Below, in pieces: positions 29,455 through 38,562 of a stretch of 64,000 nucleotides of DNA. Source of the DNA: Schlegelella_A sp036272325 (GTDB taxonomy: Bacteria; Pseudomonadota; Gammaproteobacteria; Burkholderiales; Burkholderiaceae_C); assembly GCA_036272325.1 (NCBI GenBank), contig DATAYY010000022.1, positions 23,494 to 87,493 on the forward strand, written 5' to 3'. Under the pieces are notes generated by a model. It was not told the DNA's origin, did no database searches, and saw only the letters and a program-made list of their open reading frames with translations. The position numbers and the translations under genes were made by a program. The first letter of the stretch is position 1. Each line of letters opens with the position of its first letter.

Positions 29455-29937
29455 ATGGATCGCTGGCTCGACTGGCTGATTGGCGCGATGTCGCTGCCGG
29501 AGGTCGGCCTCTCGACGGTCTTCTTCATCGCCTTCATCGCCTCGACGTTGGTGCCGCTCGGCTCCGAGCCGGCGGTCTTTGCGCTGGTCAAGCTCAACCC
29601 GACGATGTTCTGGCCTGCCGTCGGCGCGGCGACGGCCGGGGCGACGCTCGGCGGCGCACTGACCTGGTGGATGGGCTACGGCGCCGAGCGCTCTTACGAG
29701 CACATGACGCACCGCGATCCGAACGTCCGCGCGCTGCGCTGGCTCGAGCGGTTCGGGCCGAAGGCCTGCCTGCTGTCGTGGCTCCCGATCGTCGGCGATC
29801 CGCTCTGCGCGGTGGCGGGATGGCTGAAGCTCTCGTTCTGGCCGTGCGTCACCTACATGCTGATCGGCAAGTTCGCTCGCTACTTCATGATGACGGTCGG
29901 CTTGCTCTGGTTCTTCCCTGGCCAGTTCACGCGCTGA
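29455..29937 (+). CDS. YqaA-family inner membrane protein
   Basis: A 160-residue membrane protein of the DedA-related YqaA family. It has three or four hydrophobic segments, PLGSEPAVFALVKL near the N-terminus, the Gly-rich AATAGATLGGALTWWMGYG, and the conserved RFGPKACLLSWLPIVGDPLC segment, which carries the Gly/Pro motif of the family. Relatives are implicated in membrane lipid or metal homeostasis, but no reaction is settled. It is divergent from dusB and convergent with the phasin gene. Confidence 0.85.
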   Translation: MDRWLDWLIGAMSLPEVGLSTVFFIAFIASTLVPLGSEPAVFALVKLNPTMFWPAVGAATAGATLGGALTWWMGYGAERSYEHMTHRDPNVRALRWLERFGPKACLLSWLPIVGDPLCAVAGWLKLSFWPCVTYMLIGKFARYFMMTVGLLWFFPGQFTR

Positions 29938-29955
29938 TTCAGGCGGCACAAAACG

Positions 29956-29980
29956 AAGAGGACGCCGCAGCGTCCTCTTT
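29956..29980. terminator. Bidirectional hairpin terminator between YqaA and phasin genes
   Basis: AAGAGGACGC (29956-29965) and GCGTCCTCTT (29970-29979) form a perfect 10-bp stem with a four-base loop, with TT-rich ends on both strands. It lies between two convergent genes and probably ends both transcripts. Confidence 0.75.
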
Positions 29981-29999
29981 CGTCGGCTGCCGAGCCTGA

Positions 30000-30512
30000 T
30001 CAGGCAGCGCTCTTGCGGGCGCGCTTGGCGGTCTTGCCGGAGGCCGACCTGGCGCCGGTCTTGGCCGCGGTCTTCTTGACCGCCGGGCGGGCGCCGCGCG
30101 AGATCTGCGCCGAGAGCTCCTCGATTCGCGCCTTGAGCGCTTCGACATCGCGCGCCGACGGCACGTTGAGCTTCTTCATCGCCTTGGCGGTGCGCTCCTC
30201 GAAGATCGACTCGAGCCTGTCCCAGTGCTTGCCGGCCTTGGCACTGACGTCGTCGGCCATGCTCGTCATCTTGCTCGTGACGTCGCCAAAGCGCTCTTCG
30301 GCGACGCTCTGCGTCTTCTTCTGCAGGTTGGCGCCTTCCTTGACGAGCGCGTCGAAGACCTGCTTGCCCTCGGCCTGCGCCTTGGCGAACGCGCCCATGC
30401 CGGCGAGCCAGATCTGCTGCGCCGAGTCCTTCACCTGGCTGGCGAGCGCGCTGTCGAAGAGGCCGGCGCCGGTCTTCTTCTTGTCGGCCATCGCCTTGAG
30501 TTTCCTGACCAT
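30000..30512 (-). CDS. Phasin-family polyhydroxyalkanoate granule protein (PhaI/PhaF type)
   Basis: A 170-residue protein with a phasin domain (about residues 10-130). The DSAQQIWLAGMGAFAKAQAEG segment is typical of PhaI/PhaF, and a long helical region with leucine and valine heptads follows. The C-terminal tail (about 138-170) is rich in Lys, Ala and Arg, as in PhaF, which uses such a tail to attach granules to DNA. No PHA synthase is in the window. It is divergent from the acyl reductase-like gene across about 200 bases. Confidence 0.85.
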   Translation of the reverse strand: MVRKLKAMADKKKTGAGLFDSALASQVKDSAQQIWLAGMGAFAKAQAEGKQVFDALVKEGANLQKKTQSVAEERFGDVTSKMTSMADDVSAKAGKHWDRLESIFEERTAKAMKKLNVPSARDVEALKARIEELSAQISRGARPAVKKTAAKTGARSASGKTAKRARKSAA

Positions 30513-30712
30513 CTGGTTCTCCTGTCGTGTGCTGCGGCTTCGCAGGTGCGACCGCTGCCGATCACTCTAGCCAAGCCGGCTCGGGAGAACACCCTAAACG
30601 CGCGAGTGCGCCCGTCCCTGACCGGGTTTGCCCCGCGGGCCGGGGCTGCGGCTCTGTTCAAGAATCGCCGCAGGCGGCGCGGTCGGCGCGCGGCGCGAGA
30701 GGGAGGGTCCGC

Positions 30713-32722
30713 ATGCGTTACTTCGTCACCGGAGCCACGGGCTTCATCGGCAGGAGGCTCGTCAAGGCACTGCTGGCGCGGCGCGGAGCCGTCGTCTATT
30801 TCCTGCTCCGCCGCGAGAGCGAAGCCAAGGTCCCGGCGCTGCTCGCCTACTGGGGCGAGGACGGCAGCGAGGGCAAGCCCCGCGCCGTCGCCGTCTACGG
30901 TGACCTGACCGCCAAGCGCCTCGGCGTCGGCGCAGACGAGATCAGGAAGTTGAAGGGCCAGATCGACCACGTCTATCACCTCGCCGCGGTGTACGACCTC
31001 GCAGCCGACGCCGAATCACAGGTCGCAACCAACATCGACGGCACACGTGACGTGGTCGAGTTCGCGAAGGCGGTCGACGCCGGCCACCTGCACCACGTCA
31101 GCTCGATCGCCGCCGCTGGCCTCTACGAGGGCGTCTTTCGCGAGGACATGTTCGACGAGGCGGAAAACCTCGACCACCCGTATTTCATGACCAAGCACGA
31201 GAGCGAGAAGATCGTGCGCACGGAATCAAAGGTGCCGTGGACCGTCTACCGGCCGGCGCTCGTCGTCGGCGATTCGCGCACCGGCGAGATGGACAAGATC
31301 GACGGTCCGTACTATTTCTTCAAGCTCATCCAGCGGATGCGCCAGATCCTGCCGCCGTGGATGCCGTCGATCGGCATCGAGGGCGGCCGCATCAACATCG
31401 TCCCGGTCGATTTCGTCGTCGCCGCGCTCGACCACATCAGCCACCTGAAGACCGATCTCGCTGGCCGCTGCTTTCATCTCGTCGACCCGCTCGGCTATCG
31501 CGTCGGCGACGTGCTCGACGTCTTCAGCAAGGCCGCGCACGCGCCGAAGATGAACCTGTTCGTGAACGCGGCGCTGCTCGGCTTCGTGCCGAAGAGCGTC
31601 AAGAAGGGCTTGCTGGCGCTCGCGCCTGTGCGCCGCGTCAAGGCCGCGGTGCTGAAGGACCTCGGCCTGCCCGACGACATGCTCACCTTCGTCAACTTCC
31701 CGACGCGATACGACTGCCGCGAGACGCTCGCGGCGCTGAAGGGCTCCGGGATCGCGTGCCCGCTGCTGCCCGACTACGCGTGGCGCCTGTGGGACTACTG
31801 GGAGCGCCATCTCGACCCGGCGTTGCAGATCGACCGGTCGCTCCGCGGCACCGTCGCCGGCAAGGTCGTGCTCGTCACCGGCGGCTCGTCGGGGATCGGC
31901 CTGGCGGCGGCGTGCAAGTTCGCCGAGGCCGGCGCGATCACCGTCATCTGCGCCCGCGACGAAGCCAAGCTCGCCGAGGCGAAGGCCGAGATCGTCGCCA
32001 AGGCCGGCAAGGGTGCCAACGTCGAGACCTTCTCGGCCGACATCGCCGACGAGGCGAGCTGCAAGGCGCTGATCGACTGGCTGCACGACAAGCACGGCGG
32101 CGTCGACTTCCTGGTCAACAACGCGGGCCGCTCGATCCGGCGCGCGATCGAGGCGAGTTACGAGCGCTTCCACGACTTCGAGCGGACGATGCAGCTGAAC
32201 TACTTCGGCTGCCTGCGCGTGACGATGGGCCTGTTGCCCGGGATGGTCGCCAAGAAGAGGGGGCACGTCGTCAACATCAGCTCGATCGGCGTGCTGACGA
32301 ACGCGCCGCGCTTTTCCGCCTACGTCGCCTCGAAGGCCGCGCTCGACGCCTGGACGCGCTGCGCGTCGAGCGAATACGCCGACATGGGCATCACCTTCAC
32401 GACGATCAACATGCCGCTCGTTCGCACGCCGATGATCGGCCCGACCAAGCTCTACGACAACGTGCCGGTGCTGGCGCCAGAAGACGCGGCCAACATGATC
32501 GCGGAGGCCTGCGTCTTCAAGCCGGTGCGGATCGCGACGCGCCTCGGGATCACCGGCGAGTTGCTGCACGCGCTCGTGCCGCGCGTCGCCCAGATCGTCA
32601 TGAACTCCAGCTTCCGCATGTTCCCGGACAGCGCGGCGGCCAAGGGCGACAAGGACAAGAAGTACCAGCCGTCGGCGGAAGCGCTGGCGATGGCGCAGAT
32701 GATGCGCGGCATCCATTTCTGA
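30713..32722 (+). CDS. Two-domain SDR, fatty acyl-CoA reductase-like
   Basis: A 669-residue fusion of two short-chain dehydrogenase-type domains. The N-terminal extended SDR has TGATGFIG (residues 6-13) and a Y-x3-K site in YFMTK. The C-terminal classical SDR begins near residue 380, with TGGSSGIG (389-396), NNAGRS, and the YVASK catalytic site (Tyr537, Lys541). This architecture matches bacterial fatty acyl-CoA reductases such as the mycobacterial AcrA1/FcrA type, which make fatty aldehydes or alcohols. Substrate is inferred only. It begins with ATG after GGGAGGG. The divergent neighbour is a phasin. Confidence 0.8.
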   Translation: MRYFVTGATGFIGRRLVKALLARRGAVVYFLLRRESEAKVPALLAYWGEDGSEGKPRAVAVYGDLTAKRLGVGADEIRKLKGQIDHVYHLAAVYDLAADAESQVATNIDGTRDVVEFAKAVDAGHLHHVSSIAAAGLYEGVFREDMFDEAENLDHPYFMTKHESEKIVRTESKVPWTVYRPALVVGDSRTGEMDKIDGPYYFFKLIQRMRQILPPWMPSIGIEGGRINIVPVDFVVAALDHISHLKTDLAGRCFHLVDPLGYRVGDVLDVFSKAAHAPKMNLFVNAALLGFVPKSVKKGLLALAPVRRVKAAVLKDLGLPDDMLTFVNFPTRYDCRETLAALKGSGIACPLLPDYAWRLWDYWERHLDPALQIDRSLRGTVAGKVVLVTGGSSGIGLAAACKFAEAGAITVICARDEAKLAEAKAEIVAKAGKGANVETFSADIADEASCKALIDWLHDKHGGVDFLVNNAGRSIRRAIEASYERFHDFERTMQLNYFGCLRVTMGLLPGMVAKKRGHVVNISSIGVLTNAPRFSAYVASKAALDAWTRCASSEYADMGITFTTINMPLVRTPMIGPTKLYDNVPVLAPEDAANMIAEACVFKPVRIATRLGITGELLHALVPRVAQIVMNSSFRMFPDSAAAKGDKDKKYQPSAEALAMAQMMRGIHF

Positions 32723-32802
32723 CCCAGCTCGACTGCGCTCGCACGCGTTGGCCGGGCGGGGCTCGTTCGACGGATCACCGGCCGGACGGGCCGGCGTCGC
32801 GG

Positions 32803-33555
32803 TCAGGAGGACTTCGAGCGGGCCATGACCAGGGCGGGGTCGGCGCGGTATTGCTGCGGGAACATCACCTTCAGGTTGGCGATTTTGGGCAGGTCGAAGC
32901 GCGCGATGTAGCCCGTGTCGGGGTGCAGCGTCAGGTAGTCCTGGTGGTACGCCTCGGCCGGATAGAACGCGACGAGCGGGACGACCTGGGTCACGATCTT
33001 CTTCGGGTAGACCTTGGCGGCGTCGAGCTGGGCGATGTAGCGCTCGGTCGTCTCCTTCTGCGCTGCGTCGGCGTAGAAGATCGCCGAGCGGTATTGGGTG
33101 CCGCTATCGGGATCTTGGCGGTTGAGCTGCGTCGGGTCGTGCGCGACCGAGAAGAAGATCTGCAGCAGCGTGCCGTAGCTCACCTTCTTCGGGTCGTACG
33201 TGATCTTCACCGACTCGGCGTGGCCAGTCAGACCGCTGCCGACGAGCTCGTACATCGCCGTCTTCTCGGCGCCCCCGGAATAACCAGAGACTGCCTGGAC
33301 GACGCCGTTCACGCGCTGGAAGACGCCCTGGATGCCCCAGAAGCAGCCGCCGGCAAAGACCGCAGTCTGGATGCCGCTTGCGCCGGTCGTCGTGTCGACC
33401 GCCGGCGGCGCGATCTTCACCGCCGCCTCGCCGGCCCGGCTCGCCATCGGCGCGACGCCGGCGAGGACGAGGGCGGCGAGCGTGGCGACGCTGGCGATGG
33501 TGGCGCAGAGGCCGGCGCGGCGAACCGGCGAGAAGGAAAAGAAGCGTCCGGTCAT
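32803..33555 (-). CDS. msrA: Exported peptide methionine sulfoxide reductase A (one-Cys)
   Basis: A 250-residue MsrA with an N-terminal signal or anchor segment (about residues 14-35), so it probably acts in the periplasm. The catalytic Cys71 is in AGGCFWG. The family motifs GYSGG, GHAESVKITYDP, TQYRSAIFY and AYHQDYL are present. No cysteine follows residue 71, so the usual C-terminal recycling cysteines are absent and another reductant must regenerate it. The ATG at 33555 is favoured by the signal sequence; the frame extends further upstream. Confidence 0.92.
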   Translation of the reverse strand: MTGRFFSFSPVRRAGLCATIASVATLAALVLAGVAPMASRAGEAAVKIAPPAVDTTTGASGIQTAVFAGGCFWGIQGVFQRVNGVVQAVSGYSGGAEKTAMYELVGSGLTGHAESVKITYDPKKVSYGTLLQIFFSVAHDPTQLNRQDPDSGTQYRSAIFYADAAQKETTERYIAQLDAAKVYPKKIVTQVVPLVAFYPAEAYHQDYLTLHPDTGYIARFDLPKIANLKVMFPQQYRADPALVMARSKSS

Positions 33556-33651
33556 GGTCGTGACTCCGTCAAATGCTGCTGGGTCGGCGCCAGTGCGCGG
33601 ATCATTACAGAGTCGGCGTCCCTGTGCCGGCGGCCTCGCCAAGTCCTTTGC

Positions 33652-35022
33652 TTAGCTCGCGGCCGGCAACGCAGTGCCGAGGTAGGCGCCGTCTTCGTCG
33701 AGCGCTGCCTGCACGACATCGATCGGCACGGTGCGCAGCGCCTCGGACCGGCGCTGACCGAGCGTGGCGAGCGTCCCGGCCGCCTGGCCCATGACGAAGC
33801 AAGCGCCCGAGACGCGCGCCGCCGATTGGCCGTCGTGCGTCATCGACGCGCAACGGCCGGCGACGAGCAGGTTCCGCGGCGGCCGCGTGGCGCCGCCGAC
33901 GCGCGGCAGCAGCATCCCGAGCGGCAGCTGGTTGAAGCCGCGCGACTCGGGGATCGGCGGCCAGCGCCACTCGACGTCACCGGCGACGTGCAGCTCGAGC
34001 GGCCAGCCGTTGACGCCGATCGTGTCGGCGAAGTCGGCACAGCCGACGATCTCGTCGCCGCTCAGCACGTGCTCGCCGATCAGCCGGCGCGTCTCGCGGA
34101 TGCCAAGCTGCGGCGCGATCTCGAGCAGGTAGGCCTTCTCGAACCCGGGCACGCGGGTGCGCAGGAAGCGGAGGTAGTCGAGCACCTGGCGGCGACCTTC
34201 GACTTCACCAAGGGAGAGCGACCGCGCGTCGGTGCCGTCGACCGCCGAGCCGTCGGCGTTCTTCAGCTGGGTGACGTTGACGCGCCACTCGCCGGCATGG
34301 CGCTGCGGCCGCACGATCGCGCCGCGGCGCGGGAAGCGGAACTCGCCGGCCGCCTCGGCCGCGTCCATGCGCGCCGGGATCGTCCGCCAGGCTTCGCCGG
34401 CAAGCGCATCGTCGACGCCGCCAACGCGAAACATCAGGGTCGGAAAGAGCATCGCGCCGCCGTGCGCCATCGCTGCGCCGGCGAAGTGCGCGAGGTCGCC
34501 GTCGCCCGAGCAGTCGATGAAGGTGCGGCCACGGATCGCGAAGCGGCCCGACTTCGTCTCGACGAGGAGCACATCGACGTCGCCGTGTTCGCCGCGCACG
34601 ACGTCGACAGCACAAGCGTGGAACAAGACTTCGGCGCCGGCGCCGAGCAGCATCGCGTCGGCGGCGCACTTGAACGCCGCCGTGTCGTACGCCTGCGCAT
34701 GGATCTTTCCGAAGACGACGTGCGGTGCACTCAGCCCGTCGAGCGCACGCAGCCGGTCGAGCAGCTCGTCGGCGACACCATGGACGACCTGCACGATCGC
34801 GCCGTGCACGTTGGCGTGCAGGCCGCAGAAATTGGTGACGCCCGCGGCAGTGCCCATGCCGCCGAGAAAGCCGTAGCGCTCGACGAGGAGCGTACTTGCG
34901 CCGCGCCGCGCCGCGGCGGTTGCCGCCGCCAGCCCTGCCGGACCACCGCCGAGGACGACGACGTCGCGCTCGGCGAAGATCGGTGTCGAGCGCGCCCGCT
35001 CGGCGATCGCCGGGGTGGCCAC
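33652..35022 (-). CDS. FAD-dependent oxidoreductase
   Basis: A 456-residue flavoprotein with an N-terminal Rossmann motif VVVLGGGPAGLAAATAAARRG and a FIDCSGDGDLAHFAGA segment. The C-terminal part, NLLVAGRCASMTHDGQSAARVSGACFVMGQAAG, closes the FAD site. This is the FAD_oxidored type, found in several catabolic and heterodisulfide-reductase-like contexts. The substrate is unknown. It starts seven bases after the Bug-type binding protein and is probably in the same transcription unit. Confidence 0.85.
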   Translation of the reverse strand: MATPAIAERARSTPIFAERDVVVLGGGPAGLAAATAAARRGASTLLVERYGFLGGMGTAAGVTNFCGLHANVHGAIVQVVHGVADELLDRLRALDGLSAPHVVFGKIHAQAYDTAAFKCAADAMLLGAGAEVLFHACAVDVVRGEHGDVDVLLVETKSGRFAIRGRTFIDCSGDGDLAHFAGAAMAHGGAMLFPTLMFRVGGVDDALAGEAWRTIPARMDAAEAAGEFRFPRRGAIVRPQRHAGEWRVNVTQLKNADGSAVDGTDARSLSLGEVEGRRQVLDYLRFLRTRVPGFEKAYLLEIAPQLGIRETRRLIGEHVLSGDEIVGCADFADTIGVNGWPLELHVAGDVEWRWPPIPESRGFNQLPLGMLLPRVGGATRPPRNLLVAGRCASMTHDGQSAARVSGACFVMGQAAGTLATLGQRRSEALRTVPIDVVQAALDEDGAYLGTALPAAS

Positions 35023-35029
35023 GGCCTGC

Positions 35030-36028
35030 TCAGTCGAGAGTGATGTTGTTCTTTTGGATGATCGGCCGCCAGCGCTCGATATCGGCGGCGAGAACGGCGC
35101 GCGCTTCGGCCGGCGTGTCGGCGACGACGTCCATGTACTGCAGCTTCAGCCGCTCGCGGACATCGGGCTCGGCCAGGATCTGGACCAGCTCGTCGTGGAG
35201 CTTGCGCACGATCCCGTCCGGCGTCTTCGCGGGAACGACGAAGCCCATCCAGGCATCGGCCTGGATGTCCTTCAGGCCGCTTTCGGCGAGCGTCGGCAGC
35301 TCGGGCAGCGCGCCCGAGCGCTTGCCCGTGGCGACGGCGAGCGCCTTGAACTTGCCGGCCTTGACCTGCGGCATCACCGCAGCCGCGGGCAGGACCGCGA
35401 TGTCGGCGTTGCCCGACAGCAGCGCAGTGACCGCCGGGCCCGAGCCAGCATAGGGGACGTGGACGACGCTGGTGCCGCTCTTCGTCGCCAGCGCTTCCAT
35501 CGCCAGGTGCGAGATCGTGCCGGCGCCCATCGACGCGTAGTTGTACTTGCCCGGGTTCTTCTTCATCAGGGCGACGAGCTCGTCGGTGCTGTTGACGCCG
35601 AGCGTGCTCGGCACGACCAGGACGCTCGGCTGCGTCGCCGCGATGCTGACGAGCTCGAGGTCCTTCGCCGGGTCGTACGGCATCTTCTTGAACAGCAGCG
35701 CGTTGACGCCGAGTGGGCCGGCGATGCTGACGCCGATCGTCTGCCCGTCGGGGGCTGCCTTGGCGATCGCGTCGGTGCCGAGGTTGCCCGCCGCGCCGGG
35801 TTTGTTGTCGACGATGATCGGCTGGCCGGTCCGCTGGGCAAGCTTGTCGCCGACGATGCGGGCGATGATGTCCGGGGTCGAGCCGGGGCCGTACGGGACG
35901 ACGATATGCACCGGGCCCTTCGGCCAGTTGGCGGCGGGTGCCGATTGCGCGGCTGCGCCGATCGCGCCGGTGGCGACGGCGAGCGCCAGCGCGGTGCGCG
36001 CGCAGGTCAGTAAAGCGTTGCGAATCAT
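35030..36028 (-). CDS. Tripartite tricarboxylate transporter (Bug-type) solute-binding protein
   Basis: A 332-residue periplasmic binding protein with a signal peptide (about residues 1-27, ending AAAQSA). It has the family N-terminal pattern WPKGPVHIVVPYGPGS, followed by PDIIARIVGDKLA and KPGAAGNLGTDAIAKAAPDG. It would deliver a carboxylate or related solute to a TctAB-type permease, but none is present here. Orphan Bug proteins are abundant in Burkholderiales. Its pairing with the FAD oxidoreductase hints that the solute is that enzyme's substrate. Confidence 0.9.
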   Translation of the reverse strand: MIRNALLTCARTALALAVATGAIGAAAQSAPAANWPKGPVHIVVPYGPGSTPDIIARIVGDKLAQRTGQPIIVDNKPGAAGNLGTDAIAKAAPDGQTIGVSIAGPLGVNALLFKKMPYDPAKDLELVSIAATQPSVLVVPSTLGVNSTDELVALMKKNPGKYNYASMGAGTISHLAMEALATKSGTSVVHVPYAGSGPAVTALLSGNADIAVLPAAAVMPQVKAGKFKALAVATGKRSGALPELPTLAESGLKDIQADAWMGFVVPAKTPDGIVRKLHDELVQILAEPDVRERLKLQYMDVVADTPAEARAVLAADIERWRPIIQKNNITLD

Positions 36029-36094
36029 CGTCCCGGTCCTCTTCGAAGGTTAGGATTCTGGCCGCGTTTCGCCTGCCATCGGATTCCCGCGACC

Positions 36095-37027
36095 ATGACT
36101 TCCAAGCCTGCCGCCGCCGTCGCCGCCACCGGCCAGATGCACGACCTCTCGCACCTCGCGCCGCGCGACAAGGCCGAGATCCTGGCTCAGGCGCTGCCGT
36201 ATATCCGGCGCTTTCACGGCAAGACGATCGTCATCAAGTACGGCGGCAACGCCATGACCGACGCCGGCCTGCAGCAGGACTTCGCCGAAGACGTCGTGCT
36301 GCTGAAGCTGGTCGGCATGAACCCGGTCGTCGTCCACGGCGGCGGGCCGCAGATCGAGGAAGCGCTCGCCAAGATCGGCAAGAAGGGCACCTTCATCCAG
36401 GGCATGCGCGTCACCGACGACGAGACGATGGAGGTCGTCGAGTGGGTGCTCGCCGGCCAGGTCCAGCAGGACATCGTCGGCCTGATCAACGTCGCCGGCG
36501 GCAAGGCGGTCGGCCTCACCGGCCGCGACGGCGGGCTGATCCGTGCCAAGAAGCTGCGCATGCTCGACCTCCAGGACCCGAGCAAGGAGCACGACGTCGG
36601 CCTGGTCGGCGAAATCGAGTCGATCGACCCGAGCGTCGTCCGCGCGCTCCAGGAGGACCAGTTCATTCCGGTCGTCTCGCCGCTCGGCTTCGGCGCCGAC
36701 AACGAGAACTACAACATCAACGCCGACGTCGTCGCCGGCAAGCTCGCCGAGGTCCTGAAGGCCGAAAAGCTGATGATGCTGACCAACACGCCGGGCGTGC
36801 TCGACAAGGCCGGCAAGCTCCTGACCGATCTGTCAGCGCGCGAGATCGACGAGCTGTTCGCCGACGGCACGATCTCGGGCGGCATGCTGCCGAAGATCCA
36901 GTCAGCGCTCGATGCGGCGAAGAACGGCGTCAACACGGTGCACATCATCGACGGTCGCGTGCCGCATGCGATGCTGCTCGAAGTGCTCACCGAGCAGGCG
37001 TACGGAACGATGATCCGCTCGCGCTAA
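36095..37027 (+). CDS. argB: Acetylglutamate kinase
   Basis: This 310-residue amino acid kinase phosphorylates N-acetylglutamate in arginine synthesis. IKYGGNAMTD binds the phosphate, VVHGGGPQIEE lies by the substrate, and KLMMLTNTPGVLD and DGTISGGMLPKIQSAL are family-specific. The N-terminal extension of about 30 residues before YIRRFHGK is usual in betaproteobacteria. It is divergent from the Bug gene with 66 bases between them. Confidence 0.96.
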   Translation: MTSKPAAAVAATGQMHDLSHLAPRDKAEILAQALPYIRRFHGKTIVIKYGGNAMTDAGLQQDFAEDVVLLKLVGMNPVVVHGGGPQIEEALAKIGKKGTFIQGMRVTDDETMEVVEWVLAGQVQQDIVGLINVAGGKAVGLTGRDGGLIRAKKLRMLDLQDPSKEHDVGLVGEIESIDPSVVRALQEDQFIPVVSPLGFGADNENYNINADVVAGKLAEVLKAEKLMMLTNTPGVLDKAGKLLTDLSAREIDELFADGTISGGMLPKIQSALDAAKNGVNTVHIIDGRVPHAMLLEVLTEQAYGTMIRSR

Positions 37028-37131
37028 CAGTGGACGCCAGAGGCGTCGGCCGCTGCCGCTTGGCGGGAGGGGAGCGCAGCGGGGCGCGGGCAACCGGGGA
37101 CGGAGTCGGACAACCGCACGCGGCTCGCCGC

Positions 37132-37830
37132 GTGTGGTTGTTCGACCTCGACAACACATTGCACGACGCGTCGCACGCCGCGTTCGGCGAGCTGCACGCC
37201 GCCATGGCCGACTACGTTGCCGCGCACCTCGGCGTCGACGCCGTCGAAGCCGGCCAACTCCGCGAGCGCTACTGGCTGCACTACGGCGCGACCTTGCTCG
37301 GCCTGGTCCGCCACCACGGCGTTCGTGCGGCGCACTTCCTCGCCGAGACGCATCGCCTGCCCGGCCTCGAGGCGCGCCTGCGGACGAGCGCGCACGATCG
37401 CTCGGCGCTGGCGCGCCTGCGCGGCCGCAAGTTCATCGTCACCAACGCGCCGCGCGCCTACGCGATGCGCGTCCTCACGACCTTGCGCCTGCTGCGCCAT
37501 GTCGACGGCGTCATCACGATCGAGGACATGGCGATGTTCGGAGCGCTCCGGCCCAAGCCCGACGTGCGCATGCTGCGCCGGATCGCGGCGCGCCTGAGGG
37601 TGCCGCCGAGCCGCTGCGTCCTGGTCGAGGACACGCTCGCCCATCTGAAGGCGGCGCGCGCGGTCGGCATGCGCACCGTCTGGATGCAGCGCTATCTCGG
37701 CGGACGCTTTCGCGGTACCCGTCGCGATCCCGCCAACGCGGGCGCGCGATCGCCGACGCGCCGCGCGTGCCCGAACCCGCTCTACCTCTATGCCAAAATC
37801 GGCGCGCTCCGGCACCTGGCACGTTTCTGA
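37132..37830 (+). CDS. Pyrimidine 5'-nucleotidase, HAD family
   Basis: A 232-residue HAD hydrolase with WLFDLDNTL (nucleophile Asp near the N-terminus), IVTNAPRAYA, RPKPDVRML and VEDTLAHLKAA as HAD motifs I to IV. It should dephosphorylate pyrimidine nucleotides, as assigned for this family between argB and slmA. The start is uncertain: GTG at 37132 leaves almost no leader, while GTG at 37030 would add 34 poorly conserved residues. Neither has a clear ribosome site. It ends with a one-base overlap with the slmA start (TGATG). Confidence 0.82.
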   Translation: MWLFDLDNTLHDASHAAFGELHAAMADYVAAHLGVDAVEAGQLRERYWLHYGATLLGLVRHHGVRAAHFLAETHRLPGLEARLRTSAHDRSALARLRGRKFIVTNAPRAYAMRVLTTLRLLRHVDGVITIEDMAMFGALRPKPDVRMLRRIAARLRVPPSRCVLVEDTLAHLKAARAVGMRTVWMQRYLGGRFRGTRRDPANAGARSPTRRACPNPLYLYAKIGALRHLARF

Positions 37831-38546
37831 TGACGCCTTCCTCCGACCTGCCTGCCGGCACCACCGGCGACGCCGAGGAAGACGTGAGCGCCGGCCCGGC
37901 GTCGCTTCCCGATGAGGCGATCGTTCCCGGTGCCGCGCGCGCGGCCGCGCCGGCGCTGCCCGCGCGCAAGCGCCCGCGCCCCGGCGAGCGCCGGGTCCAG
38001 ATCCTCGAGACGCTGGCGACGATGCTGCAGGAGCCCGGCGCCGAGCGCGTCACGACGGCGGCGCTCGCGGCCAAGCTCGACGTCTCGGAAGCGGCGCTCT
38101 ACCGCCACTTCGCGAGCAAGGCGCAGATGTTCGAGGGACTGATCGAGTTCATCGAGCAAAGCGTCTTCACGCTCGTCAACCAGATCGTCGAGCGCGAGTC
38201 CGATCCCGGCACGCAGGTCCAGCGCGTCCTTGCTGTCCTGCTCCAGTTCGGCGAGAAGAATCCCGGCATGACGCGCGTCATGGTCGGCGACGCGCTGGTG
38301 TTCGAGAACGACCGCCTGACGGCGCGGATGAACCAGTTCTTCGAGCGGATCGAATCGCAGCTGCGCCAGAGTCTGCGCCTGCACGCCGAGGGCAAGGCCT
38401 CGACGACGCCGACGGTCGACGCCAACGCGCAGGCGTCGGTGCTGACCGCGTTCGCGATCGGACGCCTGCAGCGGTTCGCGCGTTCGGGGTTTCGCAAGAG
38501 CCCGACCGAGCATCTCGACGTCGCGCTGCGCCTGTTCGCGGCGTGA
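37830..38546 (+). CDS. slmA: Nucleoid occlusion factor SlmA (TetR fold)
   Basis: A 238-residue TetR-type protein that in studied bacteria binds DNA and blocks FtsZ ring assembly over the chromosome. After an Ala/Pro-rich N-terminal extension of about 48 residues comes RRVQILETLATMLQ. The helix-turn-helix is VTTAALAAKLDVSEAALYRHFASKAQMFEGL. The FIEQSVFTLVNQI and NPGMTRVMVGDALVFEN segments are typical of SlmA. The extension is long compared with E. coli SlmA. Confidence 0.88.
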   Translation: MTPSSDLPAGTTGDAEEDVSAGPASLPDEAIVPGAARAAAPALPARKRPRPGERRVQILETLATMLQEPGAERVTTAALAAKLDVSEAALYRHFASKAQMFEGLIEFIEQSVFTLVNQIVERESDPGTQVQRVLAVLLQFGEKNPGMTRVMVGDALVFENDRLTARMNQFFERIESQLRQSLRLHAEGKASTTPTVDANAQASVLTAFAIGRLQRFARSGFRKSPTEHLDVALRLFAA

Positions 38547-38551
38547 GCGGC

Positions 38552-38557
38552 GGAGGG
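38552..38557 (+). promoter_or_regulatory. Ribosome binding site that fixes the PdeM-like start
   Basis: GGAGGG lies five bases ahead of the GTG at 38563, which makes that GTG a better start than the in-frame GTG at 38557 that overlaps this site. Confidence 0.6.
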
Positions 38558-38562
38558 TGCGC

